In this document: piece after piece, positions 7,533 to 16,449 of the stretch
Numbering within the stretch: position 1 is the first letter of the stretch
How the letters are laid out: each line of letters starts with the position of its first letter
Origin: Anaerolineae bacterium
Lineage (GTDB): Bacteria > Chloroflexota > Anaerolineae > Aggregatilineales > Phototrophicaceae
Assembly: GCA_022820125.1 (NCBI GenBank)
Contig: JAJEGA010000060.1
Coordinates: 1 to 46,314, forward strand
Direction of reading: 5' to 3'
DNA: 46,314 bases
Notes under the pieces: model-generated
Told to the model about the DNA's origin: nothing
What the model saw: only the letters and a program-made list of their open reading frames with translations
The model's database searches: none
Position numbers and translations under genes: made by a program

Positions 7533-9650
7533 TTGAATCGACTAACGGACCCCTTCGTCAACCTGCTTGACGGTCTCTTCTCTCGCATCCAGAAATTCAC
7601 CGGCGTGACGGGCATGGCTTATGTTTTCGTCGCGCCAAATATGATTGTTTTTTCTGTCTTCGTCTTATTCCCTATGCTCTTCAATTTCGTCTATACCTTC
7701 ACCGGCAGCGACAAACTCTTTCTGCATCAGCGCCCCTACGTTGGCGCCGCTAACCTGGAACGACTGTTTGACTGCGGCGACTTCTTGCGCCCGGCCACCT
7801 GCGACGAAGACCTCTTCGCCGCGGCGGTGCTCAATACGGCCGGCTTCGTCGTCACGCAGGTCGCCGTTATGATCGCGGTTTCGCTCTTGACCGCAATCGT
7901 GCTCAATGGGCGGATACGGGCGCGCGGCTTCTTCCGCAGCGTCTTCTTCTACCCGGTGTTGCTCTCGCCAATTGTGGTGGCGATGATCTGGCGCTGGATG
8001 CTGCAAGAGAACGGCTTGTTCAATGCGGTTGTTGTTGGCATGGGCGGGGAGAAACTGCGCTTTCTCACCGACCGCAATTGGGCTCGCTTCTGGGTGGTGA
8101 TGGTCAGCGTTTGGTCATTGATGGGCTTCTATACGCTGATTCTGCTGGCCGGATTGCAGGCGATCCCGGCCGATCTCTACGAAGCGGCTTCCATTGACGG
8201 CGCGAGCAGTTGGCAGGCTTTTCGCTTGATCACCTTGCCCCTGCTGGCGCCAACGATGCTGGTGGTCATCGTCTTGTCCACGATTCGAGCAGTGCAGATA
8301 TTCGATGTCGTCTTCGCCTTCACCGGCGGCGGTCCCGGCTCGGCGACGCTCTACATCGTGCATTACATCTACAACAACGGCTTCGCCAGCCCCTTCCGCG
8401 AATTCGGCTTGGCGGCGGCGACCTCGCTGGTGATGGCGGCTGTATTAATTGTGCTGACGATCATTCAGATTCGTGTGCAGGGCACGGGCTTGGAGGAGGA
8501 TGAGGACGAGGCAGCGCGGAGCCTGGCTTTAGGCAGCGGGCTTTGGTCCGCATTCAAACAGCGGGCGCTTGATCCGCTCTTTGGGCTTTTAGAGGAACTC
8601 CTGGATGCGGTTGGCGCCTTGCTGGGCTGGCTCTTCCGAACGGCGCGCCGGCGCTCCTTTTTCACCTACGCTTATCTGCTGCTCGGCGTCGTGGTTATGT
8701 TTGGTCCCGTGCTCTGGCTGGTGATGTCGTCGTTCAAGAGTTTTGCCGATATCAAACGCTTCCCGCCCCGCTTCCTGCCATATCATCAGGAGCTGGCGGC
8801 GGTCGAAGGCTACGATGAGCCGCTGCCGCTCTACAAGGTCACGCTCGCGGATGGCGCGACTGCGCAGCTCGCGCAAGTGCGGCGCGTCGGCCTCGAAGCG
8901 CAGATGATTGACCCGGCCGACCCGGAAGCGGGCGTAACAAAGGTGAAATTGGGTGATCGCACGCCAATCGAAAGCGTCCGCTTCAGCTTCGACAATTACA
9001 CGCGCGGCGTTGAGAGTTTCAAATTCTGGCGCTATCTCGCCAACAGCGTCATCGTCACCGCTTCAGCCACGATCTTGACCCTGTTCGTCAACAGCATGGC
9101 CGCCTTCGCCTTGAGCAAATATCGCTTTCGCGGCCGCGGCTTCATCTTCATGCTGATCATCAGCACGCTGATGGTGCCGCTCTCGGTGATTCTGGTGCCG
9201 GCTTTCCTGCTCATAACCGCGCTGGGCTGGAACAATCAATTGATTGGCATCATTATCCCGACAATCGGCACGCCGACTGGCGTCTTCCTGCTGCGGCAAT
9301 ACATGCTGACGCTGCCGGATGAACTGCTGGATTCAGCGCGGATCGACGGCGCGACCGAATGGCGAATTTACTGGCAGGTGATCCTGCCGCTGGCGGCGCC
9401 GGCGCTGGCGGTGCTGGCGATCTTCTCCACCATTTGGCGCTGGAATGATTTCCTCTGGCCCAAAATCGTGATGACCAGCAACGAAATGTTCACCTTGCAG
9501 GTCGGGCTGGAGACCTTTCAAGGCGATCTTATGATTCAGTGGGATCTCATCCTGGCGATGACCGTGCTGACCGCGCTGCCAATCACCTTTGTATTTGGCT
9601 TCCTGCAGAAGTACATCACCACCGGCATCGCCACTACGGGCATGAAGTGA
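7533..9650 (+). CDS. Fused two-domain sugar ABC permease
   Basis: A single 705-residue membrane protein that joins a MalF/UgpA-type permease (about residues 28-315) to a MalG/UgpE-type permease (about 376-705). Each half has its own ATPase-docking EAA loop: EAASIDGASSWQAF (217-230) and DSARIDGATEWRIY (600-613). The halves are linked by an acidic, charged segment and a second hydrophobic stretch (about 316-375). Between the first two membrane helices of the MalG half lies a roughly 95-residue polar insert (404-498), predicted outside the membrane. The start is a TTG with a weak GAG upstream; an ATG 27 codons later is possible. No ATPase gene is nearby, so a shared ATPase encoded elsewhere is likely. 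Confidence 0.9.
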   Translation: MNRLTDPFVNLLDGLFSRIQKFTGVTGMAYVFVAPNMIVFSVFVLFPMLFNFVYTFTGSDKLFLHQRPYVGAANLERLFDCGDFLRPATCDEDLFAAAVLNTAGFVVTQVAVMIAVSLLTAIVLNGRIRARGFFRSVFFYPVLLSPIVVAMIWRWMLQENGLFNAVVVGMGGEKLRFLTDRNWARFWVVMVSVWSLMGFYTLILLAGLQAIPADLYEAASIDGASSWQAFRLITLPLLAPTMLVVIVLSTIRAVQIFDVVFAFTGGGPGSATLYIVHYIYNNGFASPFREFGLAAATSLVMAAVLIVLTIIQIRVQGTGLEEDEDEAARSLALGSGLWSAFKQRALDPLFGLLEELLDAVGALLGWLFRTARRRSFFTYAYLLLGVVVMFGPVLWLVMSSFKSFADIKRFPPRFLPYHQELAAVEGYDEPLPLYKVTLADGATAQLAQVRRVGLEAQMIDPADPEAGVTKVKLGDRTPIESVRFSFDNYTRGVESFKFWRYLANSVIVTASATILTLFVNSMAAFALSKYRFRGRGFIFMLIISTLMVPLSVILVPAFLLITALGWNNQLIGIIIPTIGTPTGVFLLRQYMLTLPDELLDSARIDGATEWRIYWQVILPLAAPALAVLAIFSTIWRWNDFLWPKIVMTSNEMFTLQVGLETFQGDLMIQWDLILAMTVLTALPITFVFGFLQKYITTGIATTGMK

Positions 9651-9701
9651 GCTTATCACATTGCTGAGACTCGCCATTTATTGGCGGATTGGAGAAAGCG
9701 G

Positions 9702-10976
9702 ATGGAAGCCAAGATGAAACGGTCATTGCGCTATGTACTGCTCCCGGCGCTGGTTTTGCTGTCCGGCGCAATTACGCTGACGCAGGACGCGATAGAGCTG
9801 CGCTTTCTCTGCTTCAACGAGCGAAATGAATGCGAAGTCTATGAGGACTTGCTGGCGCGTTTTTCGCAAGAGAATCCCGGCGTCACGGTCGCCGTCGACG
9901 TAGCCAATGGAGCCGAAATCGAAGCGCAGTTGAACGAGCGAATTAAGTCGGGCGCGGCGCCGGATATCGCGCGCATCGCCGACTTTGACGCGCAGTCCGG
10001 GCACTATCTCGATTTGCGGCTCTTCCTGCGGGATGCCGAGGCTTTCGCCGGGGGCTTTCAAGCGCCCTTCCTGGCAGCGATGCGCGCCGGCGCTGGCGAT
10101 GGCATACACGGCTTCCCCGATACCGCCGCGATGGTCGCGCCTTTCGTCAACGTCGCGCTTTTCGACGAGGCGGGAGTTTCTCTACCCGAGGCTGGCAGCG
10201 ACTGGGTGAAGTGGCTGTCTGCGCTGGAGGAGGTCAAGGCGAAGACCGGCGTTGAGTATTTGCTGGCAGTCGATAACAAAGATCACCGCTTGGTTGGACC
10301 AGCCATGAGCCTGGGGGCGCGCTATTTTGACGAGGACGGCGCGCTGACCTTGGCCGACGACCTGGGCTTGCGCGCATTCCTGCAGATTCTCCAGCAGTTG
10401 CTGACGCTTGAACGCGCGCCGGCTGATACCTTGCTGGGCACAGGCGCCGCGCAAGATTACTTCACCCGCGGCGAAACGGTGATGTACATCTGCGGCAGTT
10501 GGAAGGTCGAAGAAGTGGCGGCGCAGGTCGGCGGCGAGTTCGACTGGGCGATTGTTCCGAATCCGGCCGGTCCAGCGGGAGGCACGGGCGCGGCCAAAGC
10601 GACAGCGCTGGTGGCGCTCGCCGCAACTGATCAGCCGGAAGCGGTCGCCAGCGTACTGGAATACCTGGCGCAGCCGGAAATCTACGCTGAGTTCACCGCG
10701 CGCACGCTGACGATCCCGGCGCAGCTCGAGGTCGCCGCTTCGCCAATCGATTATGACACCGAGAGCGAGACCATCAGCGCCGCCATGAATGCCTTCGCGC
10801 GCGAAGTACCCAAGCTGCAGGATCAGGCGATCGCGCTGGATCAGCATCCGCTGGCGGCGGTTTATTACGAGGCGTCGAACAGGAACTTGCGCGCCTACTT
10901 CGCCGGCGAGTTGACGCTGGACGAGGCGCTGGCGAACGTGAAGGCGCGGTTGGCGGAGGCGGCGGGAGGCGGCTAG
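9702..10976 (+). CDS. Sugar ABC transporter substrate-binding protein 2
   Basis: A 424-residue family 1 solute-binding protein, clearly a paralogue of the one at 6111-7403. Shared features include the paired N-terminal cysteines, VDNKDHR versus IDNKGHR, AMSLGA, the AQDYF...ETVMY block and the C-terminal YFAGELTLDEA. A hydrophobic signal segment follows MKRSLRY. ATG at 9702 was chosen because GGAGA lies at 9691-9695; a TTG at 9681 and an ATG at 9714 are alternatives. It follows the fused permease by about 50 bases, so one permease may serve two binding proteins with different ligands. Confidence 0.88.
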   Translation: MEAKMKRSLRYVLLPALVLLSGAITLTQDAIELRFLCFNERNECEVYEDLLARFSQENPGVTVAVDVANGAEIEAQLNERIKSGAAPDIARIADFDAQSGHYLDLRLFLRDAEAFAGGFQAPFLAAMRAGAGDGIHGFPDTAAMVAPFVNVALFDEAGVSLPEAGSDWVKWLSALEEVKAKTGVEYLLAVDNKDHRLVGPAMSLGARYFDEDGALTLADDLGLRAFLQILQQLLTLERAPADTLLGTGAAQDYFTRGETVMYICGSWKVEEVAAQVGGEFDWAIVPNPAGPAGGTGAAKATALVALAATDQPEAVASVLEYLAQPEIYAEFTARTLTIPAQLEVAASPIDYDTESETISAAMNAFAREVPKLQDQAIALDQHPLAAVYYEASNRNLRAYFAGELTLDEALANVKARLAEAAGGG

Positions 10977-11008
10977 CGCGGGCGGTGGATGTGACGCATC
11001 TGGTGCTG

Positions 11009-11389
11009 TTATGGTATTTCGTACTCTTCCGGAATTTTGTGCAGTCGGTCGTATTCTTCGTCTTTGATGGCTCGCTGGATAGCGTCTTCAGCAAGGCCAG
11101 CGATAGCATTGGGCGGCAACAGGAGCTCCAGCAGTTCGTGCGCCATCATGTTGCCCAGGACGTTTCCTGCGACAGGGATTGACATGCGCAGGTAGTCGGT
11201 AGATTCATTGCCGTCGAGATGCTTGCCTCGTACGTAGCGCAGTTCCTCGATCAGGCTGTCTTCGTTATCGCTCCACTCGTTCATCACTTTTTCGACAATA
11301 TAGAACGCAATTTGTTCAGCCATGAAAAATTCCATGCGCTCTACACCCTTCTTGCTCCAAGTCAGTTGTTTTAGTTCTGGTCGGGGCAT
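11009..11389 (-). CDS. Hypothetical acidic protein
   Basis: A 126-residue soluble, helix-rich protein that I do not recognise. It starts with a polar segment and contains EQIAFYIVEKVMNEW (residues 25-39) and an aliphatic NMMAHELLELLLPP stretch (80-93). The start is well supported by AGGAGG six bases before the ATG. It is divergent from the methyltransferase and convergent with the second binding protein, so it is probably a single-gene unit. No function assigned. Confidence 0.6.
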   Translation of the reverse strand: MPRPELKQLTWSKKGVERMEFFMAEQIAFYIVEKVMNEWSDNEDSLIEELRYVRGKHLDGNESTDYLRMSIPVAGNVLGNMMAHELLELLLPPNAIAGLAEDAIQRAIKDEEYDRLHKIPEEYEIP

Positions 11390-11603
11390 AATATCCTCCT
11401 GCTAAAACGCGTTTTTGGACGCTTCTTAAACGATGTCTCTGGCCTACCACGCGGCCGCATGAGTGCAAGGGGCAATTTGAAATTAGGCTGTCACACGCTA
11501 GAATTATCGACATTGACAGCAGGCGCGCTACTGACGATGATTCGCTTGAACGGTAGACGGGCTTAGCGACGCGACGTGGCAAGCGCCTGAATTTGGATGA
11601 TTG

Positions 11604-12482
11604 ATGATTTGCGCCAACGTAGTGCAGCAAGATATCAATGATTTCTTGGCGTCCGAAGAGTTTGCCGAGTGCGAGCTTGACCTGACCTTCCTCGACCCGC
11701 CCTTTAATCAAGCCAAAGACTACGCCTCGCATGATGACGACATGCCCGAAGCGGAATACTGGGATTGGATGCGGCAAGTATGCAGCGCCGTTTATGACCA
11801 AACTTCGGACGGTGGCGCAATCTACTTCATGCAGCGGGAGAAGAACAGCGAGCAAGTGCTGGCTTGCTTGCGGGAAGCGGGCTGGACGCTGCAAAACCTC
11901 ATCATCTGGAAAAAGCTGACGTCGGCAGTGCCGATGAGCCGGCGCTATGGCAAGCAGTATCAGATCATCGCCTACGCCACCAAAGGTCGGCGAGCGCGCA
12001 TCTTTAACCGTCTGCGGATTGACCCGCCTCTGCCAGCCAACTATCGTTACAAGCGCGAGAACGGCCTGTTTGTGACCGATATCTGGGATGACATACGCGA
12101 ATTGACAGCGGGCTATTTCGCGGGAGATGAAGCCCTGCGCGACGCGGACGGATTGCGCTTTCACAAGCAGCAAGCGCCGATTGCTTTGCTGTTGCGGATT
12201 ATTCTGAGTTCATCGCAGGCGGGTGATTGCGTCTTTGATCCATTTGCCGGGACCGGAACGACTTTGGTGGTGGCGCAGCAATTGGGACGGCGGGGGCTTG
12301 GCGTAGAAATCGACCCTGAGAACGCCGAGTGCATTCGCGAGCGCCTGCGCGCGATCCGCCCGGCGGATGATATTGGGCGCTTCCGCGACGGCTACAGGTA
12401 CACGGAGAATCTTGACGAAATTTGGGACGATGAAGTTGAACTTGGAAAACAAAGTGTACTCGATCTACCACTTTTTCGCTGA
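11604..12482 (+). CDS. DNA methyltransferase, N6-adenine/N4-cytosine type
   Basis: A 292-residue S-adenosylmethionine-dependent DNA methyltransferase of the N6/N4 family. The catalytic motif IV DPPF (31-34) comes before the cofactor motif I FDPFAGTGTT (211-220), the order of the beta class. DPPF usually indicates adenine N6 methylation. The ATG at 11604 follows an in-frame TTG; the ribosome site is weak. Its 3' end overlaps the next gene by 53 bases. A methyltransferase overlapping an unrelated nuclease-like gene is the usual arrangement of a type II restriction-modification system, so it probably protects host DNA at one recognition sequence. Confidence 0.88.
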   Translation: MICANVVQQDINDFLASEEFAECELDLTFLDPPFNQAKDYASHDDDMPEAEYWDWMRQVCSAVYDQTSDGGAIYFMQREKNSEQVLACLREAGWTLQNLIIWKKLTSAVPMSRRYGKQYQIIAYATKGRRARIFNRLRIDPPLPANYRYKRENGLFVTDIWDDIRELTAGYFAGDEALRDADGLRFHKQQAPIALLLRIILSSSQAGDCVFDPFAGTGTTLVVAQQLGRRGLGVEIDPENAECIRERLRAIRPADDIGRFRDGYRYTENLDEIWDDEVELGKQSVLDLPLFR

Positions 12483-13302
12483 TTTATATCGTAAGCGCCG
12501 CTGTTTCAAGAGCGTAGAAAAGCTCGGAGATTTTCCCTTTGACAAGGAGTTGCTGTCTTGTGAAAACAAGAACACGTTTCCCGATATGGCCATCCGAATT
12601 AATCCGAGCGGCAAGCCGCCGGGCGGCGAATTGATTGAATTGAAGGATAGCAGAACAGCGTATGGAATCGCCTCATTCAATTCTACAATCCCTACAGGGC
12701 GTAAATTGATAGCGAGCATAACCAGTGGCAAGACCAATGTGGTACGACAGCGAATGCAAGAGAATGGAGAAGACATTTACTCTTTGCCTGAGAGAGATGT
12801 GTATTATTTGGTTCGGGGGAAGCGAGTGGGCAATATAAAGGTATGCTTGGTTCACGGAAGCTTTTTTGAAACAGTGCCTATTGAGAAACTTATTACATCG
12901 TCTTTCGGTCAAGTGCTATCGGAAGGGCTGGAAGAGAACAATGCGCTGGATAACGTGGACGTGAGTGACATCCTAGATAATGTGACGCTAAGTCAGTCGC
13001 ATTTCAGCAAATCGCGTCATGTGAAAGACGCTTCTGTAAAACTGCGGTTTAGGGTTATGACCGAAGCGGAAAACGAAGGCAATATTCTGAATCCGCAACT
13101 GTACCCTCGCATTATGGATAACACTTTGAGCTTGGTTGCTCCGGCTGATTCACCTGATGCCACAGAGGAAGTCAAACGGTGTTTGCGAATTGCGATATCA
13201 CAATCCGAGTTGTCGAGAGGTGAGACGTTTACCATTACTCATCCCTTTAACGGCGACTTCTATGTTCTGAGCTACGATCTTCGAGATAGTGAGACGGATT
13301 GA
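12430..13302 (+). CDS. Candidate type II restriction endonuclease (PD-(D/E)XK)
   Basis: A 290-residue protein starting inside the methyltransferase gene. I see a PD-(D/E)XK-like core: Pro51-Asp52 in NTFPDMAIR, then Glu70-Leu71-Lys72 in GGELIELKDSR, the spacing and order expected for a metal-dependent nuclease. The rest does not match a named enzyme I can recall, and the recognition site is unknown. The gene is visibly AT-richer than its neighbours, consistent with horizontal transfer. ATG 12430 is used; an earlier ATG at 12367 would add 21 residues that are translated methyltransferase sequence. The assignment rests on the motif plus position. Confidence 0.65.
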   Translation: MKLNLENKVYSIYHFFADLYRKRRCFKSVEKLGDFPFDKELLSCENKNTFPDMAIRINPSGKPPGGELIELKDSRTAYGIASFNSTIPTGRKLIASITSGKTNVVRQRMQENGEDIYSLPERDVYYLVRGKRVGNIKVCLVHGSFFETVPIEKLITSSFGQVLSEGLEENNALDNVDVSDILDNVTLSQSHFSKSRHVKDASVKLRFRVMTEAENEGNILNPQLYPRIMDNTLSLVAPADSPDATEEVKRCLRIAISQSELSRGETFTITHPFNGDFYVLSYDLRDSETD

Positions 13303-13327
13303 TAAGGGCATAATGAAAGGCTCCCAA

Positions 13328-13642
13328 ATGAAAAAAGTATTCGTCGTCTACGCCACCGACAACGTCGGCACCGCCGTGCTTGAACCCATCCGCGCTGGCG
13401 ACCACGTCGGCTGCAATGGCGAGCGCAGCGACCTCGAGGTCATCGCGCTGGACGAAATCGCCTATGGGCACAAGATCGCGCTGATGGACATCGCCCAAGG
13501 CGACACCGTCCTCAAATACGGCCTCAGCATCGGCTCGGCAACGCGCGACATCAAAGAAGGCGAGCACGTCCACGCGCATAATGTCGAGAGCAATCGCGGG
13601 CGCGGCGACCTCAGCGAACGCAGCGCAGTGACAGCCGAATAA
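13328..13642 (+). CDS. UxaA-type dehydratase, small (SAF-domain) subunit
   Basis: A 104-residue SAF-fold protein corresponding to the N-terminal part of altronate dehydratase and its relatives. Residues such as GHKIALMDIAQGDTVLKYG (55-73) are the usual core, and HVHAHNVES near the end is the conserved exit segment. Here the domain is a separate subunit. ATG 13328 is supported by AAAGG at 13316-13320. It is followed 55 bases later by the large subunit. Substrate could be altronate, another aldonate or aldarate, or sulfolactate (SuyA-like), since all use this split architecture. Confidence 0.8.
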   Translation: MKKVFVVYATDNVGTAVLEPIRAGDHVGCNGERSDLEVIALDEIAYGHKIALMDIAQGDTVLKYGLSIGSATRDIKEGEHVHAHNVESNRGRGDLSERSAVTAE

Positions 13643-13651
13643 TGACAATCT

Positions 13652-13672
13652 AGGGGCGACTCGCTGAGCCGC
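13652..13672. repeat. Single imperfect hairpin repeat
   Basis: CTAGGGGCGACTCGCTGAGCC is one half-unit of the dispersed family, with one mismatch in the stem. It sits between the two dehydratase subunit genes, so it would be transcribed within the operon. Confidence 0.65.
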
Positions 13673-13697
13673 CTGCAACCTTCACAAGGAGAATACC

Positions 13698-14870
13698 ATG
13701 TCCGAGTTCCTGGGATTCCGCCGCCCCAACGGCGATGTCGGCATCCGCAATCACCTGCTGATTCTATCCGGCACGGTTTATGCCAATGGCGTCTGCGAGC
13801 GCGTCGCCGATACCATCCACGGCGCTGTGCCGATCACGCATGCCAACGGACGCTGTCAGGTGGCGCCCGACCTGCGCGTGACGCGGCGCTTCCTCGCGGG
13901 CACGGCGATGAATCCCAACGTTGGCGCCGTCGTCATCATCGATCATTTCAAAGAAGAAGGCATGACCGCCGAAGACCTCGCCGACGATATCGCGCCCACC
14001 GGCAAGCCGATCGCCACCGTCAACATCCGCGGCGATGGCGGCTTCATCAGCGCCGTCGACAAAGCGACCCGCTACGCCCAAGACTTCGCCCGCCAGATCA
14101 GCCTCCAGGCGCGGGAAGCGGCGCCGATGAGCCAGATCCTCTTCGGCACCGAATGCGGCACTTCCGACACCACCTCCGGCTTGGCCAGCAACCCCGCCAA
14201 TGGGCTTGCCGGCGAGCTGCTCATCGCCCAGGGCGGGCGCATGCTGATGGCTGAGTGCACCGAGTGGATGGGCTGCGAGAATTGGCTGACGGACAAGGCG
14301 GCCAACCCGGCGATTGCCGAAGCTATCCTGGCTGGCGTCCAGCACATGGAAGCGCGCGCCTTGGCTAGCGGCGAGGATATCCGCGGCTCCCAGCCCACCG
14401 GCGACAATATGGCGGGCGGGCTTACCACGATCGAAGAGAAGTCCATGGGCGCGGTCAAGAAGATCGGCGACAGCCCGATCATCGAATACCTCGAAATCGC
14501 CGAAGCGCCGAGCAAGACCGAGCCGGGCAATTACGTGATGTATGGTCCGGGCATGGGCGCCGAGAGCATCAGCAGCATGGCGGCCGCTGGCTGCCAGGTC
14601 TTGACCTTTTGCACCGGCGGCGGGCACACCTCAAACCACCCCATCATGCCGACCATCAAGGTGACTGGCAATCGGCAATCCTTTGAGCTGATGCGCGATA
14701 CGGTCGATGTCGATGTCAGCGGCGTCTTCACCGGCGATATCACGCTGGCGGAAGGCGGACAAATCGTCTATGACGAGGTCGAGCGCGTCTGCAATGGCTA
14801 TCTGACGAAATCCGAGGCGCTGCGCGATAACAACAGCTTCGCCATTCATCGGGTGGGGCCGAGCATTTAG
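13698..14870 (+). CDS. UxaA-family dehydratase, large subunit
   Basis: A 390-residue catalytic subunit of the altronate/galactarate dehydratase family, which removes water from sugar acids to give 2-keto-3-deoxy acids and depends on iron or another metal. Recognisable segments are GFRRPNGDVGIRNHLLIL (6-23), FGTECGTSDTTSGLASNP (149-166) and TFCTGGGHTSNHPIMPTIKV (302-321). AAGGAG precedes the ATG. Together with the preceding SAF subunit it forms the enzyme. A sulfolactate sulfo-lyase (SuyB) role is the main alternative. The adjacent LarA-like gene suggests 2-hydroxy acid chemistry. Confidence 0.85.
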   Translation: MSEFLGFRRPNGDVGIRNHLLILSGTVYANGVCERVADTIHGAVPITHANGRCQVAPDLRVTRRFLAGTAMNPNVGAVVIIDHFKEEGMTAEDLADDIAPTGKPIATVNIRGDGGFISAVDKATRYAQDFARQISLQAREAAPMSQILFGTECGTSDTTSGLASNPANGLAGELLIAQGGRMLMAECTEWMGCENWLTDKAANPAIAEAILAGVQHMEARALASGEDIRGSQPTGDNMAGGLTTIEEKSMGAVKKIGDSPIIEYLEIAEAPSKTEPGNYVMYGPGMGAESISSMAAAGCQVLTFCTGGGHTSNHPIMPTIKVTGNRQSFELMRDTVDVDVSGVFTGDITLAEGGQIVYDEVERVCNGYLTKSEALRDNNSFAIHRVGPSI

Positions 14871-14893
14871 CTCCTGCCCGCCGCAACACAATA

Positions 14894-15087
14894 TGTAGGG
14901 GCGAGACTTGTCTCGCCCTTTCGCCCGCCACGCACGAAACTGTGGGGGCGACCTAATAGGTCGCCCGAAACGAAACCGCCAGAATCCATACGCGTAGGGG
15001 CGTTTGACCCGCGGTGTCTACGCGCGGCGCCGAAACGCCCGCAACACCGTTTGTATACATGGGCGTCTCAGCGAGACGCCCCTACAT
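14894..15087. repeat. Cluster of four hairpin repeat units
   Basis: Four units lie in a row: GGGCGAGAC/GTCTCGCCC with TT loop (about 14898-14917), GGGCGACCT/AGGTCGCCC with AAT loop (about 14946-14966), a long variant containing GTGTCTACGCGCGGCG (about 14994-15040), and GGGCGTCTC/GAGACGCCC with AGC loop (15061-15081). The stems differ but stay paired. This fills the gap between the dehydratase and the LarA-like gene and could act as a processing or termination region. Confidence 0.85.
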
Positions 15088-15111
15088 TTTGTAATGTAAG
15101 GGATCTTGCCC

Positions 15112-16371
15112 ATGATAATCCGACTGGCATTCGGCAAGAGCCGAATATCGGCCAACTTGCCGGCGGGCTACGATGTCGAGTACGTTAGGCCGCGGACGCA
15201 GAAGCCGGCCGACGATCCCGCCGCTCTCGTCCGCCACGCCGTCTACAGTCCGCTCGGCGAGGTTCAGCCGCCGCGCGCGGGTCAGACCGTCGCCATTGCC
15301 ATCAACGACAAGACGCGGCCCGTGCCGCATGAGCATCTCTTGCCGCCGGTGCTGCAGGGCATGCGCCAGGCCGGCCTGCGCGATGAGGACGTGCTATTCA
15401 TCATCGCCACCGGGGCGCATCCGCGCATGCCCCCCGACGAATACAGCGATATTCTGCCGCCGGAGGTCCTCAATACGTATCGCGTCATTTGTCACAATGC
15501 GAGCGACGAGGCGAACCTGACGCATTTGGGCGAGACTGCGCGCGGAACGCCGGTTTATATCAACAGCGACTATCTGGCCGCCGATTACCGCATTGTCATA
15601 GGCAATATCGAGCCGCATCAATTCCAGGGGTTTTCGGGCGGGGTCAAGAGCGCCGCTATCGGCTTGGCTGGCGCCGCGACCATCAACCACAACCACGCCA
15701 TGATGCTTGATGAATACGCGCGGCTGGGCGAATTTGAGCGGAATACGGCGCGACAAGATGTCGAAGAAATCGGCGAGATGATCGGCATCGAATTCGCCGT
15801 CAACGCGCTGCTCAATCATGAGAAGCGGATTGTCAAGGCTTTCGCAGGGGATCCGGCCGCGGTCATGCGCGCGGGCATCCCGCAAGCGCGTATGCTCTAT
15901 CAAGTGGCGGTGGACGCGCCCTTCGATTTGATGATCGTCTCGCCCGGCGGGCATCCCAAAGACATCAACCTCTACCAGGCGCAGAAAGGCATGGCGCAGG
16001 CCGCCGCAGTGACCCAAACTGGAGGCTTGATGATCCTCTGCGCCGCTTGCCCGGAAGGCAGTGGCAGTGTCGCGTATGAAAGGTGGATGATGAACCCGCC
16101 GATGCGCTCGCACAAGGCGGTCTTGGAGCGCTTCGAACGCGAGGGTTTCCAGGTCGGGCGGCACAAAGCCTTTCAGGTTTCCCGCGATGCCGGACGCATT
16201 CATACGATGCTGGTCTCCGAACAAAGCGCCGACTTCGCGCGGGGGCTGCTTTTGCATCCGCAGCCGGATTTGCAGGCGGCGATCGACCGGGCGCTTGAGC
16301 AGCTGCCGGGTGATGCGCGGATTGGGGTGATGCCAGCGGCGAACGCGACTATGGCGGGATTATTGCAGTAA
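15112..16371 (+). CDS. LarA-type nickel-pincer racemase/epimerase
   Basis: A 419-residue member of the lactate racemase (LarA) family, which uses a nickel-pincer nucleotide tethered to a lysine to racemise or epimerise 2-hydroxy acids. All the key positions seem present: His103 in ATGAH, His169 in GNIEPHQ, Lys179 in GFSGGVK and His195 in NHNH, matching the family's His108, His174, Lys184 and His200. ATG 15112 follows AAGGGA at 15098-15103; a TTG at 15106 is an alternative. The genes that build the cofactor (larB, larC, larE) are not in this window. A sugar-acid substrate is suggested by the preceding dehydratase, not proven. Confidence 0.85.
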   Translation: MIIRLAFGKSRISANLPAGYDVEYVRPRTQKPADDPAALVRHAVYSPLGEVQPPRAGQTVAIAINDKTRPVPHEHLLPPVLQGMRQAGLRDEDVLFIIATGAHPRMPPDEYSDILPPEVLNTYRVICHNASDEANLTHLGETARGTPVYINSDYLAADYRIVIGNIEPHQFQGFSGGVKSAAIGLAGAATINHNHAMMLDEYARLGEFERNTARQDVEEIGEMIGIEFAVNALLNHEKRIVKAFAGDPAAVMRAGIPQARMLYQVAVDAPFDLMIVSPGGHPKDINLYQAQKGMAQAAAVTQTGGLMILCAACPEGSGSVAYERWMMNPPMRSHKAVLERFEREGFQVGRHKAFQVSRDAGRIHTMLVSEQSADFARGLLLHPQPDLQAAIDRALEQLPGDARIGVMPAANATMAGLLQ

Positions 16372-16449
16372 GATACTGATGATGCTAGGATTTGGATGCG
16401 GAAATCTGTTGATTATGACGTGCTTCAAAGATTGATGGAGGAACGCCTA

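Noticed and set aside
11514..11542. Promoter TTGACA-N17-GATGAT before the methyltransferase
   Set aside because: The -35 box is perfect but the -10 box is poor and other alignments are equally good, so I did not list it as a feature.
14894..15087. Possible CRISPR array from clustered repeats
   Set aside because: The units differ in their stems, are in mixed orientation, have unequal spacing and no cas gene is nearby.
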